Shown piece by piece: positions 14,546 to 22,373 of a stretch of DNA of 25,208 bases. Source of the DNA: CAYYYA01 sp964487895 (GTDB lineage Bacteria > Patescibacteriota > Patescibacteriia > UBA1558 > 2-01-FULL-52-15). Every line of letters begins with the position of its first letter. Position 1 is the stretch's first letter. The stretch covers positions 1-25,208 of the forward strand of contig CAZASM010000014.1 of NCBI GenBank assembly GCA_964487895.1, written 5' to 3'. Below the pieces are notes generated by a model. It was given only the letters and a program-made list of their open reading frames with translations. It made no database searches and was not told the origin of the DNA. Made by a program: the position numbers and the translations under genes.

Positions 14546-15727
14546 TTACACCAGTTTAATAAACTTTCGTTTACCTGCCTGAATAATGTCTCCGACTTTG
14601 AGCACAACTTTAATATCTATAGTTTTCTCTTGATTAATCTTTACTGCGCCCTGCTCTAGTAATCTTCGAGCTTCTGTTTTTGAGCTTGAGCATTGCGCTT
14701 CAACCAAGAAATCCACTAAATTTAAACCTTTTTTATAATGAAACTCCGGAATATCAGTCGGCATTTGCCTGTCAGAGAACTGGTGAAGAAAATTATCATG
14801 TTCTGTTTTGGCAATTTTAGCATTATAATAGAAAGTCACTAACTGTTCAGCTAAGAATAGTTTAATATCACGTGGATTAGTTCCTTGGTCGAGAGCTTTC
14901 TTCTGCTTCTCAACTTCCTCCAATGGCACACGTGTACAATGAATCAGGTAAGTAATGATTGATTCATCACGTAGTTTCATAATCTTACCAAACATGTCTC
15001 TGGCGCTATCCGTCAGGTTAATAGTATTACCCCAACTTGAGGACATCTTACGTCCATCGAGACCCTCGATCAGATTATTCATGATCAGGTCCTGGGGTTT
15101 TTGTTTATAATGTTCTTGTAGTTGACGGCCTGCGAGCAGATTGAAACGCTGATCAGTACCACCAAGTTCAACATCAGCCTTCACCATGACCGAGTCATAC
15201 CCCTGCATCAGTGGATATAAAATTTCGCGTAGAGAAATACGACCGCCAGCTTGATAGCGTTTCTTGATATTATCCCGAGACATAAACTCCGCTAACGAAA
15301 AAGTATTTGCCTGTTCACCAATTTCTGCGTAAGTTAATTTACCCAACCATTCTGAATTATAACGAATCTCTGTTTTTTTCAGATCAATAATTTTACCAGC
15401 CTGAGCTAAGTAAGTTTTCAAATTGCTTTTGACCTGAGCTGGTGTTAACATCGGACGTTCACTCTCCTTGTCACTTGTATCACCGATAACAGCGGTAAAA
15501 TCACCTACAATAAAAACTATCTTATGACCAAGTTGTTGAAAATCGCGCAATTTTAACAGAGGAATAGAGCGGCCTAAGTGAAGATTTGGACTAGTAGGAT
15601 CAATGCCTAATTTGACTCGTAATACTTTACCCGAACGTAATCGGGTAGTTAGGCCTTTTAAATCAATAACTTCCGCCACACCTCTAGTAACTAGCTCTGT
15701 AATTTTTTTACTATCGGTACTCACCAT
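14546..15727 (-). CDS. tyrS: Tyrosyl-tRNA synthetase
   Basis: Charges tRNA-Tyr. The 393-residue class I synthetase has KLGIDPTSPNLHLGRS at 39-54 (HIGH-motif variant HLGR), GDFTAVIGD, PLMQGYDSVMVKADVELGGTDQRFNLL (tyrosine and adenylate pocket) and GRKMSSS at 226-231 (KMSKS variant). A C-terminal S4 RNA-binding domain is at about 330-393 (VEAQCSSSKTEARRLLEQGAVKIN). Length and layout fit the TyrRS-2 subtype. GGAG lies 9 bases before the ATG, making this one of the few housekeeping genes here with an SD. A TATAAT box for it lies at 15784-15789. The HLGR and KMSSS variants deserve comparison with relatives, but the protein looks intact. Confidence 0.95.
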   Translation of the reverse strand: MVSTDSKKITELVTRGVAEVIDLKGLTTRLRSGKVLRVKLGIDPTSPNLHLGRSIPLLKLRDFQQLGHKIVFIVGDFTAVIGDTSDKESERPMLTPAQVKSNLKTYLAQAGKIIDLKKTEIRYNSEWLGKLTYAEIGEQANTFSLAEFMSRDNIKKRYQAGGRISLREILYPLMQGYDSVMVKADVELGGTDQRFNLLAGRQLQEHYKQKPQDLIMNNLIEGLDGRKMSSSWGNTINLTDSARDMFGKIMKLRDESIITYLIHCTRVPLEEVEKQKKALDQGTNPRDIKLFLAEQLVTFYYNAKIAKTEHDNFLHQFSDRQMPTDIPEFHYKKGLNLVDFLVEAQCSSSKTEARRLLEQGAVKINQEKTIDIKVVLKVGDIIQAGKRKFIKLV

Positions 15728-15783
15728 AAAATAAATCTCCTTATTTTTGACTTTTTACTTTTGAATTTTGACTTTGTTCTGTC

Positions 15784-15807
15784 ATTATACCTAAATTCTG
15801 ATATAAT
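15784..15807. promoter_or_regulatory. Divergent -10 boxes for tyrS and the PBP gene
   Basis: On the minus strand TATAAT occupies 15784-15789 (toward tyrS). On the plus strand TATAAT occupies 15802-15807 and is preceded by TG one base upstream, an extended -10 (toward the PBP). Neither has a convincing -35 at 17 bp. The two promoters must overlap, so polymerase binding to one may exclude the other. Confidence 0.5.
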
Positions 15808-15905
15808 GGAAGTTAATGCTAGTGGACAATCTATCTAATTAATTGTCAATAATTACCTCTGTTAATCTTCCTTTTAAATCTATTCCTTCTTTATTAATTC
15901 TCCCG

Positions 15906-15935
15906 CCCGCCGCGCCTGAGCGCAGCGATGGCGGG
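15906..15935. repeat. GC-rich hairpin element in the PBP leader
   Basis: CCCGCC (15906-15911) and GGCGGG (15930-15935) enclose an inner GCGC-rich loop. It is a GC island in an AT-rich 237-bp divergent gap, about 30 bases before the PBP ATG. It resembles a dispersed repeat; effects on PBP translation are possible. Confidence 0.45.
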
Positions 15936-15964
15936 CAGGTCATTCTTAACTCTTAATTTCTCCC

Positions 15965-18853
15965 ATGCCACTCTCACCTTTTTCCTCTCGGCCCACCTTC
16001 CAAACTAGAAGCCTCTCAGGCGGACAGCAGCATCACTCCTACCGTTTGGAACACAGCAGCCAAGGACGTCCGCCACGAAAAAATCGCTCTGGTTGGAAAC
16101 TTATAGGTCGCTTTATCAAAAAAACTTGGAAGTTTTTCGCCCTCATATTCCTCGTTGGCGCTATTGCTATTGTTGGTGCCTTTGTTTGGTATTCTCGTGA
16201 TCTACCAGATCCGAATAAAATTATTGATCGTAGTGTAGCTCAAAGTACCAAAATTTATGATCATACCGGTGAGCACCTACTTTATGAAATCCATGGTAAC
16301 CAAAGACGGACTTTAATCGAGCTGAAGGATATTCCTGATTATGCTTTGAAAGCTACCATTGCCATCGAAGATAAAACCTTCTATGAACATCAAGGCTTCA
16401 ACCTACCGCGTATTTTCAAATCTATTTTGGTTGATATTATCACTGGTAGCAAAGCACAAGGTGGATCTACTTTGACTCAGCAGTTTGTCAAAAATGCCAT
16501 CTTAAGTAATGAGAAGGCTATTTCACGAAAAATTAAGGAGTTAGTTTTGTCCTACCAAATCGAACAGAAATTTTCCAAGGACGATATCCTAAAGTTATAT
16601 TTCAATGAAATACCTTATGGATCTACTGCTTATGGCATAGAATCAGCTAGTGGAATTTATTTTGGTAAGTCAGCGAAAGATATAACCTTGGCTGAAGCTG
16701 CTATTCTAGCTGCTCTGCCTCAAGCTCCTAGCTACTACTCTCCTTATGGTCCACACAAGGATGCTTTATTACGACGTCAAAATCTAGTTTTGAAGTTGAT
16801 GCGTGAACAGGGATACATCACAGAAGAACAAGAGAAACAAGCTAAAGAAGAAAAGGTGATCTTTAAAACTAAGCGAGAAGACATCACCGCTCCTCATTTT
16901 GTTTTCATGGTAAAAAGTCAATTAGCAGAGCGCTATGGCGACCGTTTAGTCGAACAAGGTGGATTAAAAATCACCACGACGCTTGATTGGGAAAAACAAC
17001 AACTAGCCCAACAAACAGTTGACGAACTAACCCCGCAGTTAAAAGAAAAGTATGGTGCCAATAATGCCGGTCTAGTAACAATCGACGTAAAATCAGGCGA
17101 CGTCTTAGCGATGATTGGCTCACGTGATTTTTTTGATGATGAAATTGATGGTCAAGTAAATATTGCTACTGCCAACTTACAACCTGGTAGCTCATTCAAA
17201 CCTTTTGTCTACGCTCAAGCTTTTACTAAAGGTTACAATCCGCAGACAGTGCTTATCGATGCTGAAACTTCTTTTTCTAATGGTGGGGCTGATTATCGTC
17301 CTCGTAACTATGATGGTAAAGAGTATGGCCCTGTTAGCATTCGACAGGCTCTAGCAGGCTCATTGAATATTCCTGCTGTCCAAGCTTTGTATTTAGCTGG
17401 GGTCAAAAACGTTATCACCTTAGCTCAGAAATTAGGTTATACAACACTCAACGATCCAGACCGCTATGGTTTATCATTAGTTTTGGGCGGTGGTGAAGTG
17501 CAGCTAATCGAACACACTAATGGTTTCGCGGCGTTAGCTCGTGACGGTGTGACGCAACCATATTTCACAGTGTTAAAGGTAGAAGACTCTAAAGGCACTG
17601 TCTTGGAAGAGAAAGAAGCACCGAGGCAAGAACGAGCTTTAGACAAAGAAGTGGTTCGCCAAATTACCAGTATCCTGACAGATAACGACGCACGTAGTTA
17701 TATCTTCGGCGCTAACAACTACTTAACCCTCTCAGGTCGTCCGGTAGCGGCGAAAACTGGTACAACTAATGACTATCGTGACTCTTGGTTAATGGGCTAT
17801 ACACCTCAACTGGTCACAGGTGTCTGGGTTGGTAACACTGACCACTCACCGATGAACAAAGGTACCGGAGCTAATGCTGCTGGTCCTATCTGGCAAAGGT
17901 ATATGAATCGTATTCTCCAGAGCTATCCTAGTGTTGGCTTCCCCGCACCACAGCCAGTTACCTGTGATAAAATCATGGTCTGTGGCCAACCTTACAAAGA
18001 GAAGGTTGTAAGGATGGACAGCCTGACCAATCAGCCAGCCACAGCTAATACACCGCCCGATCAAATTCGTGAACAAAACTTCAAAGAATTACACTCGATC
18101 TTACATTACGTTAATAAAGATAACCCATTAGACCCAAGCTACCCCGCTAATCCCAATGATGACCCACAGTATCATCTCTGGGAGGATGCTACCACACGTT
18201 GGGGCGGTGCTCATGATTTTGTTACTAGCATCCCTGGAGATGACGGACAGTTTCATGGACCAGAAAACACTCCGACTATTTCTTGGACCCAGCCAGCACA
18301 GAACCAAACTATTAGCACTCCAGAATTAACACTTAGTGTCGACGCCCAAGCTAAGCGTGGAGTTATTAAAGTCGACTACTATCTAGATAACCAATACTTA
18401 GGAACAGCTAATAGTAGTCCTTATACTATTACTGTCCCGATCCAAGCTAGTTGGAAAAATGGTCAATACACACTACGTGCTTCTGCTTATGATGATGTTG
18501 GTAATACTCAGTCAGCCAGTATTACGATTAATCTTAATGTGGCTAAGACTCAATTGAATTACAAACTCTTGTGGCTGACACCAGAGCCAAGCCAAAACTA
18601 CACAGTTAGTTCTTGGCCTACACAACTCAGCGTTTCTTTGGATAAATTAGATAAAATAAAAAAACTAGACTTCTATAATCTTTACAATAATCAAAGTCAG
18701 TTTGACTCTGCTGCTGATAATTTAAAAGACAAAAAAATCATCGTGCCTTGGACACCACCGACAGCTCCGGGAGTCTATAAATTTTATATTGTCGTCACTG
18801 ATATCTTCGGTGGTGTGACAGCGACAGATGAGATAGCCGTCTCGTTGCAATAA
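15965..18853 (+). CDS. Class A penicillin-binding protein (PBP1A-type)
   Basis: Polymerises and cross-links peptidoglycan outside the membrane. The 962-residue protein has a basic cytoplasmic tail and one membrane anchor at about 56-76. A GT51 glycosyltransferase domain follows: IEDKTFYEHQGF with Glu135, GGSTLTQQFVKN, KELVLSYQIEQKFSKDDILKLYFNEIPYG. The transpeptidase has PGSSFKP (Ser409, Lys412), SLN (466-468) and KTGT (597-600), all intact. From about 770 to the end are two Ig-like beta domains (VIKVDYYLDNQYLGT, KKLDFYNLYNN), a C-terminal extension not found in typical 800-residue PBP1A. They may bind the wall or partners. No SD; the upstream -10 is at 15802. Confidence 0.95.
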   Translation: MPLSPFSSRPTFQTRSLSGGQQHHSYRLEHSSQGRPPRKNRSGWKLIGRFIKKTWKFFALIFLVGAIAIVGAFVWYSRDLPDPNKIIDRSVAQSTKIYDHTGEHLLYEIHGNQRRTLIELKDIPDYALKATIAIEDKTFYEHQGFNLPRIFKSILVDIITGSKAQGGSTLTQQFVKNAILSNEKAISRKIKELVLSYQIEQKFSKDDILKLYFNEIPYGSTAYGIESASGIYFGKSAKDITLAEAAILAALPQAPSYYSPYGPHKDALLRRQNLVLKLMREQGYITEEQEKQAKEEKVIFKTKREDITAPHFVFMVKSQLAERYGDRLVEQGGLKITTTLDWEKQQLAQQTVDELTPQLKEKYGANNAGLVTIDVKSGDVLAMIGSRDFFDDEIDGQVNIATANLQPGSSFKPFVYAQAFTKGYNPQTVLIDAETSFSNGGADYRPRNYDGKEYGPVSIRQALAGSLNIPAVQALYLAGVKNVITLAQKLGYTTLNDPDRYGLSLVLGGGEVQLIEHTNGFAALARDGVTQPYFTVLKVEDSKGTVLEEKEAPRQERALDKEVVRQITSILTDNDARSYIFGANNYLTLSGRPVAAKTGTTNDYRDSWLMGYTPQLVTGVWVGNTDHSPMNKGTGANAAGPIWQRYMNRILQSYPSVGFPAPQPVTCDKIMVCGQPYKEKVVRMDSLTNQPATANTPPDQIREQNFKELHSILHYVNKDNPLDPSYPANPNDDPQYHLWEDATTRWGGAHDFVTSIPGDDGQFHGPENTPTISWTQPAQNQTISTPELTLSVDAQAKRGVIKVDYYLDNQYLGTANSSPYTITVPIQASWKNGQYTLRASAYDDVGNTQSASITINLNVAKTQLNYKLLWLTPEPSQNYTVSSWPTQLSVSLDKLDKIKKLDFYNLYNNQSQFDSAADNLKDKKIIVPWTPPTAPGVYKFYIVVTDIFGGVTATDEIAVSLQ

Positions 18854-18861
18854 GTGATATG

Positions 18862-18888
18862 AAAAAAGTTCTCTTTTGAGCTTTTTTT
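18862..18888 (+). terminator. Terminator after the PBP gene
   Basis: AAAAAAG (18862-18868) and CTC (18871-18873) pair with GAG (18878-18880) and CTTTTTTT (18881-18888), a weak AT-rich stem ending in a T-run. It separates the PBP from the promoter of the fourth SD-led unit. Confidence 0.6.
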
Positions 18889-18934
18889 ATTATCTCTAAA
18901 TATTAAAATAAATACTATTTAAGTAGCACTATCA

Positions 18935-18963
18935 TTGACATATTTCAAATTATATGATATTAG
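18935..18963 (+). promoter_or_regulatory. Promoter of the fourth SD-led unit
   Basis: TTGACA (18935-18940) and TATTAG (18958-18963), again with exactly 17 bp spacing. The start near 18970 gives a leader of about 85 nt holding a perfect hairpin, GTAGTGA (18999-19005) with TCACTAC (19009-19015). Because the open frame extends upstream through the -35, a longer protein start is ruled out. Confidence 0.72.
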
Positions 18964-19054
18964 TTACATTCTTTTGCGTTCCTTTATTTTGAAAAAGTGT
19001 AGTGATAGTCACTACCTCTACCCTCACAATCCCAACAGTGGAAGGGAAACAGAG

Positions 19055-19993
19055 ATGATTAAGTTTATTACCGAGCCTGGAATCACGCCTATGAGCTGGG
19101 CGAATTTTTGTCGGGAAAAGCCTGGTTACTCTATTGCTATCGATGGGTATGTAGCTGAGGCGCCCCGCTTCAATCCTCGAGGACCGTGGGCAAACCTCAA
19201 CCATCACGAAGGAGTGGACCGTCTGGCAACTCGAGCCACCTGCGCCCAAGCATTGCTCGTTGTAAGACAAGGTCTTTTTTTGACCTTCGCCGACGATCGA
19301 AACAACCCTGATGCCACCATCTACCGCAATGATTGCGATGAGGACGTCTGCCTGACCAGCTTCATCCTGCAAAACCAGCCATTAGCATACTCGACTATGA
19401 ATCCTGCGCTTAACCGCCTGGTTTTCATGGAGGATATGCTGGACTCGACGGCCGGCAACTATCCGTTCCCTCGCGATCTCTCGACCTTACAGGAACTGAT
19501 GTGGGTATTCCGTCCCTATCATGCCTTCCGGGCATCAGGACAACTAGATCGGCGCAATGCTGGAGAGTTCGATGACATCATCACCAGCGTTGGTCTCCGA
19601 ATCATGGCTTACATAGTCGGGAAGGCAGAAAAAGTCGAACTCGATACCTCTTACCAGAAAATCGGTGGTGGTACAGGTTGGACACTGGTTGCGGAAACTG
19701 GAGCAAACGCCAGACTCGGGGTTGTTAACGACGGAATCGGGGCCTTCGTCTCGGTGCGTGTACGTACTGATGGTAGACATGTGTACTCCATTGGGCGCAC
19801 TTCCCAATTTGTACCTTTTCCCTTGCCCAAGATTATGGGAGCGTTGAACAGAGCCGAAAACAACCCAAACGACAGCTGGGGTGGCAGCAACATCATCATG
19901 GGTAGTCCCCGTGTCGCTGGCAGCATGCTCAATCCTGATACGGTTACACGTATCATAGAACAGTGCTGTCGCTCGATCAGGGGTGCTGTCTAA
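19055..19993 (+). CDS. Conserved-looking protein with NHHEG and DCDEDV motifs, 312 residues
   Basis: I chose the ATG at 19055, with GGAAGGG about 8 bases upstream and after the promoter. Notable segments: APRFNPRGPWANLNHHEGVDRLATRATC (about 35-62), NDCDEDVCLTSFIL (about 90-103), RLVFMEDMLDSTAGNYPFP, and near the C-terminus SWGGSNIIMGSPRVAGSML. His/Asp-rich motifs followed by a Gly-rich late motif are reminiscent of DHH-type phosphoesterases (DHH plus a GGGH-like site), but the match is loose and I do not assign it. Soluble, no signal peptide. Much more GC-rich by eye than the PBP and ABC genes beside it. Single-gene unit with promoter and terminator; likely an enzyme. Confidence 0.7.
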   Translation: MIKFITEPGITPMSWANFCREKPGYSIAIDGYVAEAPRFNPRGPWANLNHHEGVDRLATRATCAQALLVVRQGLFLTFADDRNNPDATIYRNDCDEDVCLTSFILQNQPLAYSTMNPALNRLVFMEDMLDSTAGNYPFPRDLSTLQELMWVFRPYHAFRASGQLDRRNAGEFDDIITSVGLRIMAYIVGKAEKVELDTSYQKIGGGTGWTLVAETGANARLGVVNDGIGAFVSVRVRTDGRHVYSIGRTSQFVPFPLPKIMGALNRAENNPNDSWGGSNIIMGSPRVAGSMLNPDTVTRIIEQCCRSIRGAV

Positions 19994-20009
19994 AATACAA
20001 GCACAAAAA

Positions 20010-20039
20010 AACACCGCCTCAGATAACCGGGGCGGTGTT
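20010..20039. terminator. Bidirectional terminator between convergent genes
   Basis: AACACCGCC (20010-20018) pairs with GGCGGTGTT (20031-20039). The plus-strand tail is TTTCATTATTATTTT; the minus-strand tail is a run of seven T. It serves both the 312-residue gene and the ABC exporter gene. Confidence 0.85.
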
Positions 20040-20058
20040 TCATTATTATTTTAATCTT

Positions 20059-21801
20059 CTAACTAACAGCTATCTGCTGTCGCCACAAGGCGGCATATAA
20101 ACCGCCGTCTTTAATTAAGGATTCGTGTGTACCAGTTTCGACCACAGAACCCTTCTCTAAAACAAATATCTTTTGAGCGTGAGCAATGGTTGATAGACGG
20201 TGCGCTACCATGATTGTGATAACACTAGGACGAGCTTTTTCTATATTACGAATAGTCTCTGTGATGGCCTGCTCAGTAATAGAATCTAAGCTACTGGTGG
20301 CTTCGTCAAAGATGATTATTTCAGGCTGACGAAGCAAGGCCCTAGCTATCGCTAGACGTTGTTTTTCGCCTCCTGACAGTTTAATCCCATTCTCACCAAT
20401 CTTCGTATCCAAACCTTGTCCACCACGCTCTAGAAGGGAATCTGCGGCTGCTAATTTCATTGCTTCTAAACACTCGGCGTCAGTCGCTGTCGGACGGACA
20501 AAAAGCAGGTTTTCACGAAAAGTACCAGCAAATAGTTGGGTATCCTGAGACACCAATCCAATGCGTTGGCGGAGCTGATCAAAGTCAATATTTTTACTGT
20601 CTTGGCCGTTGAATAATAAGGCGCCAGAGCTAGGTTGGTACAATCCTACTAGTAACTTTATCAAAGTTGATTTACCAGAGCCAGACGGTCCAACCAAAGC
20701 AACAGTTTGGCCCGCTTTCACAGTTAAATCTATACCTTTGATGGTTTTTTGCTCAGCCGCATAATAAGAGAATTCGACTTGCTGAAAATCAACCGACTCG
20801 ATAGCACCGACTGTTACTGGGTTTGTAGGTTTTGGCGCTGCTGGTGTGGCCAAAAGTTCACTTAGTTGTTCGTTGCTAGCCCTTGTTTCTTGATATTGCT
20901 GAGCTACGGTACCAAGCTCTGATAGTGGGTTAAAAATAAAGAAGGAATAAATATATAAACTAAAGAATTGTCCTAAAGTGATGTCTCCATTGAAGATCAA
21001 CCACATCATCAAAAGTAAAAGTCCGGAACGCAAAGAGTTAATAGTAGTGCCTTGGATAAAACTATACATTCGTACCATGCGAACCTTCTTTAGTTCTAGT
21101 TGGAGGATGCGCTCATTGACCATATTTAAACGATCGATTTCTTGTTGTTCTAGGCCTAAGCTCTTTACCAACTCAACATTCCTAATTGTTTCCGTTGTAG
21201 AACCAGCTAACTCTGCTGTCTGCGCGACAATGGTCCGTTGAATACCTTTAATCTTTCTAGTAATGATAAAGGCGGTGAACCCAACAATTGGAATTAACAT
21301 GAAGTAAACCAGACCAACTGCCCAATGAACAAAAAAGGCGTAACCCAGAACAAAGACAATACCTACTAAGGAGAAAAAGCCGATGTTAATCATGCTAGTT
21401 ATCAGTGTCTGATTGTCAGCACGAACTTTCTGCAGTTTTAATAAAATTTCTCCTGAGCGTCTGTCTTCGAATACTTGATACGGTAGTGAGAAAGAATGGC
21501 CCACGCCACGCGCATACATAGCTGTTCCAATTCTCTGGACAATAACGTTGACGTAATAGTCTTGAAAATTCTTGGCAATGCGAGAAACAAGCGCCACACC
21601 AATAGAAGCAAGTAATAATAGACCAACACCACTAATAAATTCGCTACGGGTTAGTGTGGTTGCTTTGCTAGCATAACCATCGATAATCATTCTGAAGATC
21701 TGCGGGTCCAGTAAAGAAAATATTTGGTTGATCGCAGCCAATACTAATGCGGCGGCCAATAGCTTTCGATGTAGTTTGAGATAACTAAAGATGAGTTTCA
21801 T
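20059..21801 (-). CDS. ABC exporter half-transporter (fused membrane and ATPase domains)
   Basis: A 580-residue MsbA-like protein. The first about 310 residues form a six-helix exporter domain with EDRRSGEILLKLQKV and ELAGSTTETIRNVELVKSLGLE, the coupling-helix regions. The ATPase domain has Walker A GPSGSGKS (371-378), Q-loop Gln419, signature LSGGEKQR (475-482), Walker B IIIFDE with Glu500, D-loop SSLD and switch His534. All catalytic residues are present, so it should act as a homodimer or pair with a partner elsewhere. Substrate (lipid, peptide or drug) is not readable. No SD; TATAGT (21810-21815, minus) lies 8 bases before the ATG, suggesting a leaderless mRNA. Confidence 0.93.
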   Translation of the reverse strand: MKLIFSYLKLHRKLLAAALVLAAINQIFSLLDPQIFRMIIDGYASKATTLTRSEFISGVGLLLLASIGVALVSRIAKNFQDYYVNVIVQRIGTAMYARGVGHSFSLPYQVFEDRRSGEILLKLQKVRADNQTLITSMINIGFFSLVGIVFVLGYAFFVHWAVGLVYFMLIPIVGFTAFIITRKIKGIQRTIVAQTAELAGSTTETIRNVELVKSLGLEQQEIDRLNMVNERILQLELKKVRMVRMYSFIQGTTINSLRSGLLLLMMWLIFNGDITLGQFFSLYIYSFFIFNPLSELGTVAQQYQETRASNEQLSELLATPAAPKPTNPVTVGAIESVDFQQVEFSYYAAEQKTIKGIDLTVKAGQTVALVGPSGSGKSTLIKLLVGLYQPSSGALLFNGQDSKNIDFDQLRQRIGLVSQDTQLFAGTFRENLLFVRPTATDAECLEAMKLAAADSLLERGGQGLDTKIGENGIKLSGGEKQRLAIARALLRQPEIIIFDEATSSLDSITEQAITETIRNIEKARPSVITIMVAHRLSTIAHAQKIFVLEKGSVVETGTHESLIKDGGLYAALWRQQIAVS

Positions 21802-21840
21802 AGGTTATTACTATACTGTACTTTTAGCCGAAAGAAAAGC

Positions 21841-21867
21841 CCTCCTTCCTGAAGATCAAGAAGGAGG
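21841..21867 (-). terminator. Terminator-like hairpin downstream of the tRNA genes
   Basis: CCTCCTTC (21841-21848) pairs with GAAGGAGG (21860-21867) around an 11-base loop. On the minus strand it is followed by GCTTTTCTTT. It sits between the tRNA genes and the ABC gene, all on the minus strand. Confidence 0.6.
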
Positions 21868-21905
21868 ACAAATGGCGAGCCCGACTGGAGTTCCACCAGC
21901 ATTTC

Positions 21906-21923
21906 CCCGTCCGACAGGACGGG
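21906..21923. repeat. Small GC-rich hairpin
   Basis: CCCGTCC, loop GACA, GGACGGG: a perfect 7-bp stem with a tetraloop, within the 164-bp gap between the ABC gene and the first tRNA. Similar in style to the REP-like elements but with different arms. Confidence 0.45.
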
Positions 21924-21965
21924 TCGCATTAATCATTCCTTATGCGGACGAGCTCATAAATTTAG

Positions 21966-22044
21966 TGGCGCTGACAGGATTCGAACCTACAGCCTCTGGT
22001 TGCTTCGTGGACAACCAACGCTCTCCCAATTGAGCTACAGCGCC
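21966..22044 (-). tRNA. tRNA-Arg(ACG)-like with enlarged anticodon arm
   Basis: Minus strand, 79 nt. Acceptor GGCGCTG/CAGCGCC is perfect, discriminator A. D-arm GCTC/GAGC with AATTGGGA loop and T-arm GTAGG-TTCGAAT-CCTGT (two wobbles) are normal. The anticodon arm is not: TTGGTTGT pairs with GCAACCAG as 8 bp (wobbles at both ends) around the loop CCACGAA. The anticodon is then ACG (22006-22008), but position 33 is C instead of U and the stem is 3 bp too long. CCA is not encoded. It may be a divergent Arg tRNA or a decaying one. Confidence 0.65.
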
Positions 22045-22118
22045 ATTTAAGCCAAGGTACGGACAAGAATGCTATATTACTATAGGGTTTAATTTTGTCA
22101 ACGTTAGGTATAAGAAAA

Positions 22119-22153
22119 GGGGCCGTCTTCAGCAAAAGCTGATAGACGACCCC
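22119..22153 (-). terminator. Terminator between the two tRNA genes
   Basis: On the minus strand GGGGTCGTCT and CAGC pair with GCTG and AGACGGCCCC (one mismatch and a short internal bulge) across a TTTT loop, then CCTTTTCTTAT follows. It is close behind the Thr-type tRNA 3' end, so the two tRNAs are probably separate transcripts. Confidence 0.75.
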
Positions 22154-22157
22154 AAAG

Positions 22158-22231
22158 TGGAGCGACCAGAAGGATTCGAACCTTCGACCTGCCCATTACC
22201 GTGGGCTGCTCTACCCCTGAGCTATGGAGGC
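22158..22231 (-). tRNA. tRNA-Thr(GGT)-like with 6-nt anticodon loop
   Basis: Minus strand, 74 nt including an encoded CCA. D-arm GCTC-AGGGGTA-GAGC, variable AGGTC and T-arm GAAGG-TTCGAAT-CCTTC are canonical. The anticodon stem GCCCA/TGGGC encloses only CGGTAA; the usual Thr loop is CTGGTAA, so U33 seems deleted before anticodon GGT (22198-22200). The acceptor GCCTCCA/TGGTCGC has two mismatches (3-70 C-C, 4-69 T-T) where TGGAGGC would be expected. It is recognisable as Thr-type but possibly non-functional or specialised. Confidence 0.7.
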
Positions 22232-22373
22232 TTGAGATTTGAGCATAAGAAAAAGAAGTGTTATTGTCAATATATAACAGATTATGGGTCTAAATAGAGC
22301 TAGTCAGCGTGTATCTGCCAACGTCTGTGTAAAGAAGTAACTACAATCAATTGATAGTTAATATTGCATTATT

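Noticed and set aside
18935..19054. Upstream extension of the 312-residue gene by 40 codons
   Set aside because: It would start within the -35 box of its own promoter; the SD fits the ATG at 19055.
19544..20014. Long minus-strand frames opposite the 312-residue gene
   Set aside because: Shadow frames of a GC-rich gene; they cross the terminator and have no start signals.
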